From positions 62,001 through 126,000 of the forward strand of contig CAVVGT010000001.1 in NCBI GenBank assembly GCA_963747775.1: a stretch of 64,000 nt of DNA, read 5' to 3'. Source of the stretch: JAGVSZ01 sp963747775. Its GTDB lineage: Bacteria; Pseudomonadota; Gammaproteobacteria; Burkholderiales; SG8-39. This document shows, in pieces, positions 8,522 to 20,202 of this stretch. The stretch's first letter is position 1. Every line of letters starts with the position of its first letter. The notes under the pieces were generated by a model. The model did not search any database and had not been told where the DNA came from. It saw only the letters and a list, made by a program, of their open reading frames with translations. The position numbers and the translations under genes are program-made.

Positions 8522-8813
8522 GGAAGACAGCCGACGGGACGACTGGACGCGTCTCGATGCGCCCGAAGCCGCGGCTGCGGCGATCGCAAAGCTCCAAACG
8601 CTGGGCCGTTCCGCTGCGGAAGTCTGCGCCCGGGAGCGCTATCTGTTACGCCCCCAGCCGGCCACGTTGGCGCCCGGCACGGACAGCGATCCGCGCTCGC
8701 GCGATGGGATGTCGCCGGATGTTCTATCCTTCGCACGCGGAGGAGTGAGTGCGCGGGCTGTGGGCCGGGACGTGTTGCTGAAGCGTCGCGGACCGACGAC
8801 TCAATTCCAATAA
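8511..8813 (+). CDS. Hypothetical protein overlapping the phosphotransferase 3' end
   Basis: A 100-codon reading frame starts at an ATG 11 bases before the end of the phosphotransferase gene and runs through otherwise empty DNA to 8813. The product is acidic and alanine-rich at its start and has no signal peptide, membrane segment or motif I recognise. The overlap would suit translational coupling, but no clear ribosome site precedes the ATG. High-GC DNA easily holds frames of this size, so this may be noncoding. Confidence 0.35.
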   Translation: MPAEEDSRRDDWTRLDAPEAAAAAIAKLQTLGRSAAEVCARERYLLRPQPATLAPGTDSDPRSRDGMSPDVLSFARGGVSARAVGRDVLLKRRGPTTQFQ

Positions 8814-8895
8814 CCGTCCCCATCGCCTTTCAAGCCGCACGTCCGACCGGTCGACCGTCCGGTTCGGGATGTCGAGGGTTCCAGGAGGAGGTGCC

Positions 8896-9846
8896 ATGAG
8901 GAAGCTGCTTGTCGTCCTGATGTCGATGTTGGCCGCGGGCACGGTCGCGGCACAAGGGTATCCGAACAAGACCATCCGGCTGGTATCCGGCGTTTCGCCG
9001 GGAAGCGCCTCCGACACCATGGCGCGCGTCCTGGCCGAGAAACTTGCCACCAGTCTCGGCCAGCCGGTGATCGTGGAGAACCGCCTCGGGGCCGGTGGTG
9101 CGATAGCCGCCAAGTACGTGGCGAGTGCCGAGCCCGACGGCCACCTCATCAGCGTCTACACGTCCGCGTTCACCATCGCGCCGCTGCTGAACCCGGGCAC
9201 TTTCGACCCGAAGGACCTGATGCCCGTGGCCGCGCTCGGCACGGTCCCGACCATCCTCATCACGAACCCGGGCAAGGGATACAAGACGCTTGCCGACCTC
9301 GTCGCGGCGGCAAAGGCGAAGCCCGGCCAGGTGGTGATCACGACCGCCGGGATCGGCAGCTCGACGCACATGAACCTGGAGCGCTTCCGGCTCGCCGCCG
9401 GAATAGACGTGCTCCAGCTCCACATGAAGGGCGCCCCGGATGCAATGAGCGAGGTACTCGCGGGACGCGCGGATGCGTACTTCGCGCCGGTTTTCTCGGT
9501 GCGCAAGCACATCGCGGCCGGGACGCTGGTTCCCCTCGCGGTCGGCTCGCCCAAGCGCACGTCGATCTACCCGGATCTGCCCACCACTGTAGAGGTGGGC
9601 TATCCGAACTCCGATTACAACTTCTGGGTCGGCGCGCTGGTGTCGTCCAAGACGCCGCGCGACATCGCGCAGCGGCTGAACCGCGAGTTCAACGCCGCGC
9701 TGGCGTTGCCCGACGTGCGGGCACGGGTCCACGAGCTCGGTGTCGAGCCGTTCAACCTGTCGATCGAGGAGTTCGAGGCGCTGATCAAGAAGGAGCTCGC
9801 GGACAACGCGCAGCTCGTGAAGACGGCCGGCATCAAGGCGAACTGA
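8896..9846 (+). CDS. Bug-type periplasmic solute-binding protein (tripartite tricarboxylate transporter family)
   Basis: The 316-residue secreted protein has a signal peptide ending AAGTVAAQG, followed by YPNKTIRLVSGVSPGSASD, the first ligand loop of the Bug (TctC-like) family. Other hallmarks are ENRLGAGGAIAAKYVA near residue 65 and the late PDLPTTVEVGYPNSDYNFWVG. Bug proteins bind carboxylates or small amides with high affinity. AGGAGGAGG lies 6 bases before the ATG. The membrane subunits TctA and TctB are not encoded nearby, which is usual for betaproteobacterial Bug genes. Confidence 0.92.
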   Translation: MRKLLVVLMSMLAAGTVAAQGYPNKTIRLVSGVSPGSASDTMARVLAEKLATSLGQPVIVENRLGAGGAIAAKYVASAEPDGHLISVYTSAFTIAPLLNPGTFDPKDLMPVAALGTVPTILITNPGKGYKTLADLVAAAKAKPGQVVITTAGIGSSTHMNLERFRLAAGIDVLQLHMKGAPDAMSEVLAGRADAYFAPVFSVRKHIAAGTLVPLAVGSPKRTSIYPDLPTTVEVGYPNSDYNFWVGALVSSKTPRDIAQRLNREFNAALALPDVRARVHELGVEPFNLSIEEFEALIKKELADNAQLVKTAGIKAN

Positions 9847-9863
9847 CTGGCGCACTGCAGCAC

Positions 9864-9887
9864 GGCCGGGCCGCGCGCGGCCCGGCC
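9864..9887. terminator. Perfect 24-base palindrome after the Bug gene
   Basis: GGCCGGGCCGCG and its exact complement meet without a loop, forming a fully self-complementary 24-base element 18 bases past the Bug stop codon. There is no T-tract, so it may act as a transcript-stabilising hairpin or a Rho-assisted stop rather than a classic terminator. Confidence 0.4.
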
Positions 9888-9949
9888 AGGCCCAGTCGAC
9901 CGTGCCCGTGGCGCGGGATAACATCGCCCCGACCAGGAGGAGGCCCAGC

Positions 9950-10969
9950 ATGAAAATCGAACCTGTCCTGATTACCGCTGTACTGGCTGTCGCGTCCGCG
10001 TCCGCGCTCGCCGATTTCAACGACAAGAAGCCGATCACCGCGACCGTCACCGGCGCGACGCCGAGCGGGCTACCCGCGCACCATGGTCGAGGGACTGAAC
10101 GCGGTGGTGCGCGACGCGTATCCCGGGCTCGTCGGTTTCGTTCAAGCCGAACTCGCCCGGCGGCGGCGTGCTCGCGATCGCCGAGGGCCAGGCCGACTTC
10201 ACCGCCACCGCGACCGGCACCGAGGTCCGGCTCGCCAACGAGGGCGCCGTCGCCCTTCAAGGAGCCGCTGAAGGGCAAGTTCAGCTACGTCATGCAGCTC
10301 TACGACAACCAGTTCATCCACTTCCTGATGACCAAGGAGTGGGCGGACGCGAACGGCATCAAGTCGCTGGGCCGACATCGCGGCGAAGAAGCCGAAGATG
10401 CGCCTCGCCATCAACCGCCCGGACAACCCGCAGACCACGATCGGCGGGCCGTACGAGGTGATGAAGGCCTACGGCTTCACGCATCGACGACATCGAGAAA
10501 TGGGGCGGCAGCTACGTGCTCGGCAACAGCGCGATCGGCCTCGACGCGATCACCGACGGCAAGGCCGACGTGTTCATGAACGCGCGCAACCTCGGCGACT
10601 CGCTGGTCAAGGACATCGCCGGCAAGCGCGCCGCTGCTGTGGATCGACGGCGACCGGCCACGGTGCAGAAGGCCGCCGACACGTTCAACAACAAGGCCGA
10701 CATGGTGCCGAAGGGCACCTACCCGTTCATGGAGAAGGACTACCCGACGGTGCGCATGTGGGTGTCGCTGCTCGCCGGCGCGCACGTCCCCGACGAGGTG
10801 GTCTACAAGTACGTCAAGGCGATCGCCGAGAACGAGGCGCGCGTGCAGTCGATCGGCGGCTCGCTCAAGACCTCGTTCACCACAGCGAAGATGGCCACCA
10901 ACCCGGCCAACCTGCCCTATCACCCCGGGCGCGCTGCGCTACTACAAGGAAAAGGGGCTGGTGAAGTAG
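9950..10969 (+). CDS. TAXI-type TRAP transporter solute-binding protein (frame disrupted)
   Basis: Stitched across frames, this is a roughly 335-residue secreted receptor of the TAXI branch of TRAP transporters. Its signal peptide ends ASASALADF. Family features include TMVEGLNAVVRDAYPG, GGVLAIAEGQADFT, GGPYEVMKAYGFT, then EKWGGSYVLGNSA and YVKAIAENEARVQSIGGSL. Extra bases shift the frame near 10070, 10128, 10249, 10370, 10482, 10632 and 10930, with a compensating loss near 10652. Each shift falls between intact codon runs and none introduces a stop in the restored frame. I therefore annotate one gene and suspect sequence error, but inactivation cannot be excluded. It is directly followed by its permease. 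Confidence 0.78.
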
Positions 10970-10972
10970 GCT

Positions 10973-12996
10973 TTGCCGCGACGCTTCCTACCTGCGCGAA
11001 GGGCGCCGGCACCGCCCGGGCGGCGCCTGGGCGGTGCTGATCCGCGCCGGCTCGGTCGCCGCGGCGCTCTACGTGCTGTGGATCGGCGCGCTCGCCACGA
11101 TCACCGGCAACGCCGCGCTGTGGCTCGCCGTCACGCGGGCGGCATCGACCCGTGCACGGCCTGCTGTCCGCCTTCGCCACCTGGGCGCGCGCGTTCACCG
11201 CGAACTGCCACCTCGACATCTCGATCTTCATCGCGATCACCTTCCCGATCGCGTTCCTCACCACCACCGCGCGGCCCGAGCGCAAGCGCGCTCGCCTGGA
11301 CCGACGTGCGCTCGCCGCGCTGTCGCTCGCGGTGGCGCTCTACTACATCGTCCTCGACGACAAGTTCCTCAACTGGAGCCGCGGCTTCTCGCAGCCGAAC
11401 GCCGCCGACGTCGCGGTCGGCTTCACGCTGGTCGCGCTGGTGATCGAGCTGTGCCGGCGCTCGCGTCGGCTGGGGCCTCACCTCGCTGGTCGCTGCGTGC
11501 TGCTGCGTCTTCACCGTCTTCGGCAAGTGGATGCCCGGGCGCGCTGCACGCACGAGAACTTCGGCGTCCCGTACTTCATCGAGATGATGACGATCATGGA
11601 GAACGGCATCTTCGGCGCGCCGCTCGAGGTGGCGGCGACCTATGCGTTCCTGTTCGTGCTGTTCGGCAGCTTCTACGAGAAGTCGGGCGGCGGGCAGCTG
11701 TTCTTCGAACTGGCGAGCGCCGTCACCGGCCGCATGCGCGGCGGCGCGGCCAAGGCCTGCGTCACGGCGAGCGGCCTCTACGGCTCGGTTTCGGGCAGCC
11801 CGACCGCCGACGTCGCGACCACCGGGCCGCTCACCATCCCGATCATGAAGAAGATGGGCGTGCCGGCGGCGCGCGCCGGCGCGATCGAGGCGACCGCCTC
11901 GAGCGGCGGCGCGATGCTGCCGCCGGTGATGGGCGCGGTCGCGTTCATCATGTCGGACATCACCAACATCCCCTACGCGAGCATCGCCTGGGCGTCGCTG
12001 CTGCCGGCGCTGCTCTACTACTACTCGATCTACCTGCTGGTGCACAACGAGGCGGTGCGCAACGACGAGCCGCGCATGCCGGAGGACGCAGATCGTGCCG
12101 CTCGGCCGCGCGCTGCGCGGCGGCTGGCGCCACCTGCTGCCGCTCGGCGCGCTGATCGGCCTGCTGGTCGCCGGCTACACGCCGGTCTACGTCGCCGCCG
12201 GCGCGACCGCCGCGGTGATCGTGCTGTCCTGGTTCCACCGGCCGACCGCCATCGGGCCGCGCCGCTTCGTCGAGTGCTGCACCGACACCATCACGCAGCT
12301 CGTGCCGCTGGTCGGCGCGGTGGCCGCCGCGGGCGTGGTGATCGGCGCGATCGAGATCAGCGCGCTCGCCGGCAAGTTCACGCTGCTCATCAGCACGCTT
12401 TCGGGCGGGCTGCTGGTGCCGACGCTGGTGCTCTCGGCGGTGTTCCTGATCCTGCTCGGCATGGGCATGCCGACGCCCGGCGGTCTACATCATGGGCGCG
12501 GCGCTGCTCGCGCCGGTGCTGCGCGGCGTATTCAACCTGCCGGAGATGCAGGTGCACCTCTTCATGCTGTACTTCGCCTGCCTGTCGGCGATCACGCCGC
12601 CGGTGGCGGTGGCGAACTTCGCCGCCGGCGCGATCGCCGGCGTCAACCCGATGGCGCTCGGGCCCTACGCGGTGAAGCTCGCCATCGGCGGCTTCATCCT
12701 GCCGTTCTATTTCCTGTTCAATCCCGGGCTCAACATGGAGGGCGGCCCGCTCTACATCACTGGAGTGCATCGTGTTCGCCGTGGCGATGGTCACCTTCGC
12801 CTCGTTCGCGATGCAGGGCTATCCTCGGCTTGCGGTCGATCGCCGTGGCCGCTGCGGCTGGTGCTGATTCGCCTGCGCGGTCGCCACGGTGTCGCCGCGC
12901 TTCGACATCACGCTCGCCGCGACCCTGCTCGGCGCGTCAGTACTGGCATTCGTCCGGCTCCGACGCATCCCGACGAAGGTCGACGTGTCCGCCTGA
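10973..12996 (+). CDS. Fused 4TM/12TM TRAP permease partner of the TAXI receptor (frame disrupted)
   Basis: The stitched product is a fused DctQ-DctM type TRAP permease of about 660 residues, as usual for TAXI systems. Clear stretches include YYIVLDDKFLNWSRGFSQPN, FIEMMTIMENGIFGAPLEVA, FGSFYEKSGGGQLFFELA, the transport core GSVSGSPTADVATTGPLTIP, ATASSGGAMLPPVMGAVAFI, GMGMPTP and SAITPPVAVANFAAG. The frame changes near 11150, 11290, 11470, 11505, 11555, 12088, 12482, 12762 and several times after 12825. The TTG at 10973, three bases after the receptor stop, is the nearest start but is uncertain. The stop at 12994-12996 follows a plausible cytoplasmic tail. Confidence 0.72.
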
Positions 12997-13122
12997 CGGG
13001 ATTGCGCCGCCCGAACGTCTGAACACGGCACTGCCGACCGTCCGGGGTAGGCCGAAAGGGAGATTGCCGTCGCTGGGTCTGTCGCTAGAGTGGCCGCAAT
13101 GCGCCACTCGCCGAGGTCCCCC

Positions 13123-13587
13123 ATGTCCCGTCGGAATCTGCTCATCGCGATGAAAGACGCTGCCGTGCTCGTCCCGGACACGGAGATCGAGGTCTCGCTC
13201 TACGCGGCGTTCTGCCACGGGCTCCGCGTGCTAGAGGCGCTCAAACTCGAGCAGCGCGCAGCGCTCGATGCCTTCCGCACCGCCTATCACGCGGGGTGGG
13301 TCGACGGTACGGCCTTCGTGACCGAGGGCGAGGCGGTGTTCGTTCCCGCCGCCGCGTGGTGCACGGGGCGTCCGGAAGTGCTCGCACTGCGCGTGCCGCT
13401 GACCGATGTTCTCGCGGTCGAGGTGGACCGTGCACTCTGGCGCGACGCGCTTACCGTCAGGACCGTCAAAGGGCGGCTCAAGCTGAGCGCCTTCATGGCT
13501 CGGCACTTCGGGGCGCGCCTGGAGCGAGCGTGCGTCGCGCGGCTTGGTCGAGTCACAGCGGGCGGGCTGCGCCCACAGGTGGCCTGA
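13123..13587 (+). CDS. Hypothetical protein, possible PH-like fold
   Basis: I do not recognise this 154-residue protein. It has no signal peptide or membrane segment. The middle part (AAFCHGLRVLEALKLEQ) is helical, and the second half has alternating strands with LRVPLTDVLAVEVDRALW and LTVRTVKGRLKLSAF. That resembles bacterial PH/GRAM-type domains, in which a sequence 'P..DI..V....+...L.V....G..' recurs. The similarity is by eye only. The ATG at 13123 is preferred because GAGGT lies 6 bases upstream, but the ATG at 13099 and GTG at 13090 are in frame. Confidence 0.6.
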   Translation: MSRRNLLIAMKDAAVLVPDTEIEVSLYAAFCHGLRVLEALKLEQRAALDAFRTAYHAGWVDGTAFVTEGEAVFVPAAAWCTGRPEVLALRVPLTDVLAVEVDRALWRDALTVRTVKGRLKLSAFMARHFGARLERACVARLGRVTAGGLRPQVA

Positions 13588-13971
13588 GCGCAGGCCGCTG
13601 CGCGCCCGGCGCGATCACCGATTGGCGATCCGCCGACGGTTCTGCGGAGCCGAACGGTCCGCTGCGCGCGCGGGTGCGTTCCAAACCGCCGTACCGTCAC
13701 ACCGCGACGCGATCGATGCTGCAACTGCAAACTCCGTCACGTCAATGGGTTGCGCGTGCGCTCGCGGCCGTGCACCACGCCACGCCCGCGAACGTGACGT
13801 CCTACGCGAGACGCGCTGCAATTCGGTATCGTTCTTGCTGACTAACCTGAGTCCGCGGGAGGGGCGGTGAGGCGTTTAGCCAAAGTCAGCTAACCTCCCT
13901 GCCGTCCCCCGCGTGACACCAACCCACTTGCCGGACGCCGCGCGCGCCCGGCGCATGAACCGGAGCCAAGG
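13588..13971. other. Intergenic region without a recognisable gene
   Basis: These 384 bases hold no supported gene. A six-pair hairpin (GGCCTG-AGCG-CAGGCC, 13581-13596) overlaps the preceding stop codon and could end transcription, though it lacks a T-tract. The base composition falls slightly toward 13820-13900 (CTGACTAACCTGAG, AAAGTCAGCTAACCTCC), where a promoter for the next gene would be expected, but no good pair of hexamers is visible. Confidence 0.4.
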
Positions 13972-14682
13972 GTGCCCCCTTCCTCGCTCGTCTCGTCGCT
14001 CGGATTCCGCCGCGCCAAGATGGGCGCGGACCCGGACGCGAACGCCATGAGCGACGACGATTACATTGCCTGGGGCAAGCAGTCGAACAACACCGAGCTT
14101 TCCGGCACCGAAGGCGAGCCGATCTTCCGCCTGCTCGACGAGGACGACGACTTCGACGGGCTGTTGGAGGTGCCGTTCGGGCTGAAGCACGTGAAGGACG
14201 TGCGCGTGGTGATGCGCCACTCGGTCGCGGTGGCCGGCGAACGGCGCGAGGAGCTGACGCACAACCCGCTGTTCTGCCCCGCGTTCGCCGCGTTCGCGCT
14301 CGGATTCGCGATCGGCCTCGCGCAGGCGCACCGGCTCAAGCACCTGGGCGTCCGCGGGACCGTGGCGCGGATGTCGCGCAAGCAGGCCGAGCTGTGCGAC
14401 GCGTGGGGCGTGGAGGTCGCGACCTACTTTCTCGCCACCGTGGACGAGGACGGCGTGTTCGGCAAGGCGACCGACTTCGACCTCTACGGTATTCCGCACC
14501 GCTGGCGCCTCGTTGCCGACGACCGCCGGCTCGAGACGTTCGGCCTGCTCAAGGAGTGCGTCGAGAGCGGCAGGCGCGCTGCGAACGCCTGGTTCGAGGA
14601 CGAGACCGCGGACGTGCCGCCGCACTTCCTCGATGCCCTCGCGAACTTCGTCGACGCCTACCCGAACCAGAACTTCGAGTAG
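13972..14682 (+). CDS. Hypothetical cytoplasmic protein
   Basis: I do not recognise this 236-residue protein. It has no signal peptide, and the only clearly hydrophobic run (FAAFALGFAIGLAQAHRL, about residues 105-122) is too mixed to be a sure membrane span. An acidic patch (FRLLDEDDDFDGLLEV) lies near residue 55. The carboxy-terminal half has DFDLYGIPHRWRLVADDRR. GGAG sits 9 bases before the GTG at 13972. ATG codons at 14020 and 14047 are possible alternatives. It converges with the gene at 14698. Confidence 0.55.
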   Translation: MPPSSLVSSLGFRRAKMGADPDANAMSDDDYIAWGKQSNNTELSGTEGEPIFRLLDEDDDFDGLLEVPFGLKHVKDVRVVMRHSVAVAGERREELTHNPLFCPAFAAFALGFAIGLAQAHRLKHLGVRGTVARMSRKQAELCDAWGVEVATYFLATVDEDGVFGKATDFDLYGIPHRWRLVADDRRLETFGLLKECVESGRRAANAWFEDETADVPPHFLDALANFVDAYPNQNFE

Positions 14683-14697
14683 GCACCCCGTCTCGTC

Positions 14698-15024
14698 TTA
14701 GCTCAGTCCGTAACCCCGGCTGTACAGCTCCCAGCGTCCGTCGGGCCGTCGGCGATAGTGCCGGTCGTCGGCCTGACCGACGAGATGGATGCACCAATCG
14801 TGCGCCGCGTCGTTGGCCGCTACGCGGCCCGCCTCGCGCACGGTCATCTGGCGCTCGAGGTCGCCGAACTCCGCCTCGTACACCGCCACGCCGTCGCGCG
14901 TGAGCGCGGCATAGCCCCCGCCCGCAGCGATGAGCGCATCCGGTTCCAGGGTGCTCTCGTCGACGCGGCGGGGATGATCGAGTTCGCGTTGGACAGCGCG
15001 CAAAACGGCGTGCTCGATTTCCAT
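14698..15024 (-). CDS. Small hypothetical protein
   Basis: This is a 108-residue soluble protein of unknown role. It starts with a helix (MEIEHAVLRAVQRELD) and has a tryptophan/tyrosine-rich carboxy terminus (DWCIHLVGQADDRHYRRRPDGRWELYS). An excellent ribosome site, AAGGAGGATCGA, directly precedes the ATG at 15024. That start codon quality is the main reason to believe the gene. It faces away from the Nudix gene across a 225-base divergent region. Confidence 0.6.
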   Translation of the reverse strand: MEIEHAVLRAVQRELDHPRRVDESTLEPDALIAAGGGYAALTRDGVAVYEAEFGDLERQMTVREAGRVAANDAAHDWCIHLVGQADDRHYRRRPDGRWELYSRGYGLS

Positions 15025-15133
15025 TCGATCCTCCTTGCAAGATGCGCCGCGGCAGCGCGGCGCCCGGGACTGCAGACCTTGGTCGAAGGTACTGCTTCTT
15101 GATGACACCGTCTTGACGGGCGAAGTTCCCGCG

Positions 15134-15162
15134 TCGCCAATGGACGACATCCGCCGTACAAT
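15134..15162 (+). promoter_or_regulatory. Possible promoter of the Nudix gene
   Basis: TACAAT at 15157-15162 is a good -10. The hexamer 17 bases upstream, TCGCCA, matches the -35 consensus at about half its positions. It lies 88 bases before the ATG at 15250. Confidence 0.3.
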
Positions 15163-15249
15163 GCGCGGCTTGCGCAAGTCCCGCGCGCCGCAGCGCAAGA
15201 ACGTGCTCCTCGATTCGTCCTTCCCCCCGCCGTGCCGCGCGGGACGTCC

Positions 15250-16059
15250 ATGACCCGTCCGCCCGCCTGGCTCTCCGAGGCGCTCGTCGTCGATTACACC
15301 AGGCTCCTGCCGCTGCGCGCCGCGGAACGCCGCTTCGGCTGGGTGGCGCCCGAGTTCGCGTCGACGCTCGCACGCTTTCCCGAAGCGTTCGCCTGCGAGC
15401 CGGAGCGGATCGCGCTCGCCGAGGCGCTCGTGACCGCGGAGGCGCGCACGCGCGCCGTGGCGCAGGCGCTCGAGGTCCTGCGCGCCGAAGGGCTCGTCAC
15501 GGGCTGGCGCGACGAGCAGTACGAGGTATACGCGGAAGCGAGCGGCGAGCCGCTGTTCCGCATCGAGCGCGCGGCGGTGAAGCGCTTCGGCATCCGCGGC
15601 CGCGCGGCGCATCTCAACGGCATCGTGCAGACGGGCAAGGGGCTCGCGATGTGGATCGCGCGCCGCGCGCACGACAAGGCCACCGACCCCGGCAAACTCG
15701 ACAATCTCGTGGGCGGCGGCATCGCCGCCGGGCGCGATGCGTGGCAGACCCTCATCAAGGAAGGTCGCGAGGAGGCCGGCATTCCCTTCTTCGTCGCCGA
15801 AGGCGCGCGGCTCCGGGACACGCTCGCGTTCGACTACCTGGTGCCCGACGGGCTTGACTCGAACGAGGTCGACGTGTTCGATCTCGTCCTGCCGTCGGGC
15901 TTCGTGCCGCGCAACGAGGACGGAGAGGTGACCGGATTCGAGCTCGTCGAGTTCGACGAGGTCCGCGAGCGCCTGGCGATGCCGCACCTCTTCACGGTCG
16001 ACGCGGCCCTGGTGGCCTGGAACTGCCTCCAGCGGTGGGACGGCGCCGACGCAACCTGA
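15250..16059 (+). CDS. DUF4743/Nudix hydrolase family protein
   Basis: The 269-residue protein has the two-part layout of DUF4743-Nudix proteins, which resemble the thiamine-pyrophosphokinase-associated Nudix family. The amino-terminal domain (about 1-115) contains EQYEVYAEASGEPLFRIERAA. The Nudix domain follows HLNGIVQ. The Nudix box reads GGGIAAGRDAWQTLIKEGRE then EAGI: the metal-binding REXXEE core is present as KEGREE, but the first glutamate of the box is an arginine. This may reflect family drift. The likely substrate is a nucleoside-diphosphate-linked or thiamine-like compound, but that cannot be decided. I prefer the ATG at 15250 over the GTG at 15232. Confidence 0.8.
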   Translation: MTRPPAWLSEALVVDYTRLLPLRAAERRFGWVAPEFASTLARFPEAFACEPERIALAEALVTAEARTRAVAQALEVLRAEGLVTGWRDEQYEVYAEASGEPLFRIERAAVKRFGIRGRAAHLNGIVQTGKGLAMWIARRAHDKATDPGKLDNLVGGGIAAGRDAWQTLIKEGREEAGIPFFVAEGARLRDTLAFDYLVPDGLDSNEVDVFDLVLPSGFVPRNEDGEVTGFELVEFDEVRERLAMPHLFTVDAALVAWNCLQRWDGADAT

Positions 16060-16232
16060 AGGACCCCCCGCCCGCTCGTTTTTGACCCCACTGGGTCCCC
16101 TGCCCGACCCCGGGGCGGCAAGCCAAGTTGTACCGCGCTCCGCGAATCCCGCTCGCATATACTTGCCGCGCCACAACAATTTGCCCCCGGCGGCGGCGCC
16201 GCGGGGTACAGGGACACCGTGCATAGGCGGCG

Positions 16233-18197
<1,965 letters not shown>

Positions 18198-18253
18198 CCT
18201 AGCATGAAACCGCTGCGCCAGACATCGCTTTCCCCGGCTTCGCCGAATTGACC

Positions 18254-20185
18254 ATGGAACGCCCCGCGCGCATCGGCAAGTACGAGATCGTCGGCGAGCT
18301 CGGCAGGGGCGGGATGGGCGTCGTCTACAAGGGTCACGACCCGGTGATCCGCCGCGACGTCGCGCTCAAGGTCATCCGCAAGCGCGACCTCGACCCGCAG
18401 GACGCCGAGCACGCGCTCGAGCGCTTCAAGCGCGAGGCGCAGGCGGCGGGCAACCTCAACCACCCGGGCATCGTCTCGATCTACGAGTACGGCGAGGACG
18501 AGGAGAACGCGTTCATCGCCATGGAGTGCGTGCTCGGCCGCAGCCTCCGCGATCACCTGATCGCCGGCTACCGTCCGGAGCTCAAGGTCTTCCCCGAGAT
18601 CCTGGTGCAGATCCTCGAGGGCCTCGAGTTCTCGCACTCGCGCGGCGTCATCCACCGCGACATCAAGCCCGGCAACATCCTCATCAGCGAGATGGGCGTG
18701 GCGAAGATCAGCGACTTCGGCATCGCGCGCCTGGAGGCGTCCCACCTGACGATGATGGGCGAGGTGCTGGGCACGCCGTACTACATGGCCCCCGAGCAGT
18801 TCGACGGCCACCCCGCCGACGAGCGCAGCGACGTCTACTCGGCGGCGGTCATCGTGTACGAGGTGCTCACCGGCCGCCGGCCGTTCGAGGGCCAGGGTGC
18901 GGCGCTGATGAAGCGGGTGCTCGAGGGCGACCCCGCGCTGCCGTCGTCGCTCGAGCCGCGCCTGTCCAAGGAACTGGACCGCGTGCTCCTCAAGGCGCTC
19001 GCCAAGCGTCCCGAGACGCGGTTCCGCAGCGCACGCCAGTTCCTCGAGGCGCTGCTCGCGGCGTTCGACAACGAGGCGCTGCCCACGAGCGACTCCGACG
19101 CCGGAGCGCGGGACGTCACCCAGACCGGCGGCGAGGAGACCCCGTTCGGGACGACGCGCCTCAGGCCGACCAACCTCAGCGCCCTGCGGCGCGCGATTGC
19201 GACGGCGCTGCCGCCGGCGTCCGAGTCGGACGCCGCGCCGCCGCCCGCGGCGTCGCGCGCTGCGGGCCCGAAGCGGCCGCGACTGCTCTTCGTCGACGAC
19301 GAGGAGCGCGTGACCAACGCGCTCAAAGCGGTGTTCCGGGACACCTACGACGTCGTCACCGCTTCGAGCGGCGAGCAGGCGCTCGAGATCGCCCGCACCC
19401 AGCCGTTTCACGTGGTCGTGAGCGACCAGCGCATGCCCGGGATGCTCGGCGTCGAGCTGCTGCGCGAGCTGAAGCTCCTGCGCCCGAACGCGGTGCGGAT
19501 GCTGCTCACCGGCTACTCGGATCTGGCCGCCATCGTGGGCTCGGTGAACGAAGGCGAGGTGTACCGCTTCGTGTCCAAGCCGTGGATCCAGGACGACCTC
19601 CAGGGCACGATCGCCGAGGCGGTCACCATCGCGATCGCCCTCGAGGCGAGCCCGCCGCCGCGGGTCGCGGTCAAGCCGAGCGACGACGTCGTCGCGCTGG
19701 TGCTCGACGACCCGACCATGGCGCGCGCGGCGGGCGAAATGGCGGGCGACCTGTGCCGCGTCGTGCATGCCCCGACGCTCGACGACGCGCTGCACGCGCT
19801 CGTGGTGAACGAGGTCGCGCTGCTGATCTGCGACCTGGAGTCGCAGCGCGTCGACATCACGGTGCTGCTCAAGCTGCTCAAGCAGGAGCACCCAGCCACG
19901 CTGGTGATCGTGACGACCAGTCGCTCCGACTCGGAGATGATCATCAGCCTGATCAACGAGGCGCGCATCTTCCGCTTCATCAACAAGCCGGTGAATCTCA
20001 CGCTGCTCCAGAGTCACCTGGTCGCGGCGCTCGAGCGCTACTACAGCTTCAAGCAGTCGCCGCAGCTGATGGGCACGCAGCGCGCCCGGCCCTCCGCCGC
20101 GGTGCGCGAGTCCTCGGCCGCGCGCTCGATCCTCGACAAGCTGCGCTCGATCACGACGCGGATCACCGCGCCGTTCCGCAGCTGA
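18254..20185 (+). CDS. Ser/Thr protein kinase fused to two receiver domains
   Basis: This 643-residue protein has three domains in a row. Residues about 9-270 are a Hanks-type kinase: GELGRGGMGVVYKG, the ATP lysine in VALKVIRK, catalytic HRDIKPGNIL, SDFGIARL in place of DFG and GTPYYMAPEQ in the activation segment. A proline/alanine linker leads to a receiver (about 345-465) with the acidic pair in LLFVDDEERV, phosphoacceptor aspartate in VVVSDQRMPGM and lysine in VSKPW. A second, more divergent receiver (about 475-590) keeps LLICDLES and INKPV. The ATG at 18254 is 56 bases after the histidine kinase gene. The layout points to crosstalk of two-component and Ser/Thr phosphorylation. Confidence 0.92.
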   Translation: MERPARIGKYEIVGELGRGGMGVVYKGHDPVIRRDVALKVIRKRDLDPQDAEHALERFKREAQAAGNLNHPGIVSIYEYGEDEENAFIAMECVLGRSLRDHLIAGYRPELKVFPEILVQILEGLEFSHSRGVIHRDIKPGNILISEMGVAKISDFGIARLEASHLTMMGEVLGTPYYMAPEQFDGHPADERSDVYSAAVIVYEVLTGRRPFEGQGAALMKRVLEGDPALPSSLEPRLSKELDRVLLKALAKRPETRFRSARQFLEALLAAFDNEALPTSDSDAGARDVTQTGGEETPFGTTRLRPTNLSALRRAIATALPPASESDAAPPPAASRAAGPKRPRLLFVDDEERVTNALKAVFRDTYDVVTASSGEQALEIARTQPFHVVVSDQRMPGMLGVELLRELKLLRPNAVRMLLTGYSDLAAIVGSVNEGEVYRFVSKPWIQDDLQGTIAEAVTIAIALEASPPPRVAVKPSDDVVALVLDDPTMARAAGEMAGDLCRVVHAPTLDDALHALVVNEVALLICDLESQRVDITVLLKLLKQEHPATLVIVTTSRSDSEMIISLINEARIFRFINKPVNLTLLQSHLVAALERYYSFKQSPQLMGTQRARPSAAVRESSAARSILDKLRSITTRITAPFRS

Positions 20186-20202
20186 GCCGTCCGCCGGCGG
20201 CG

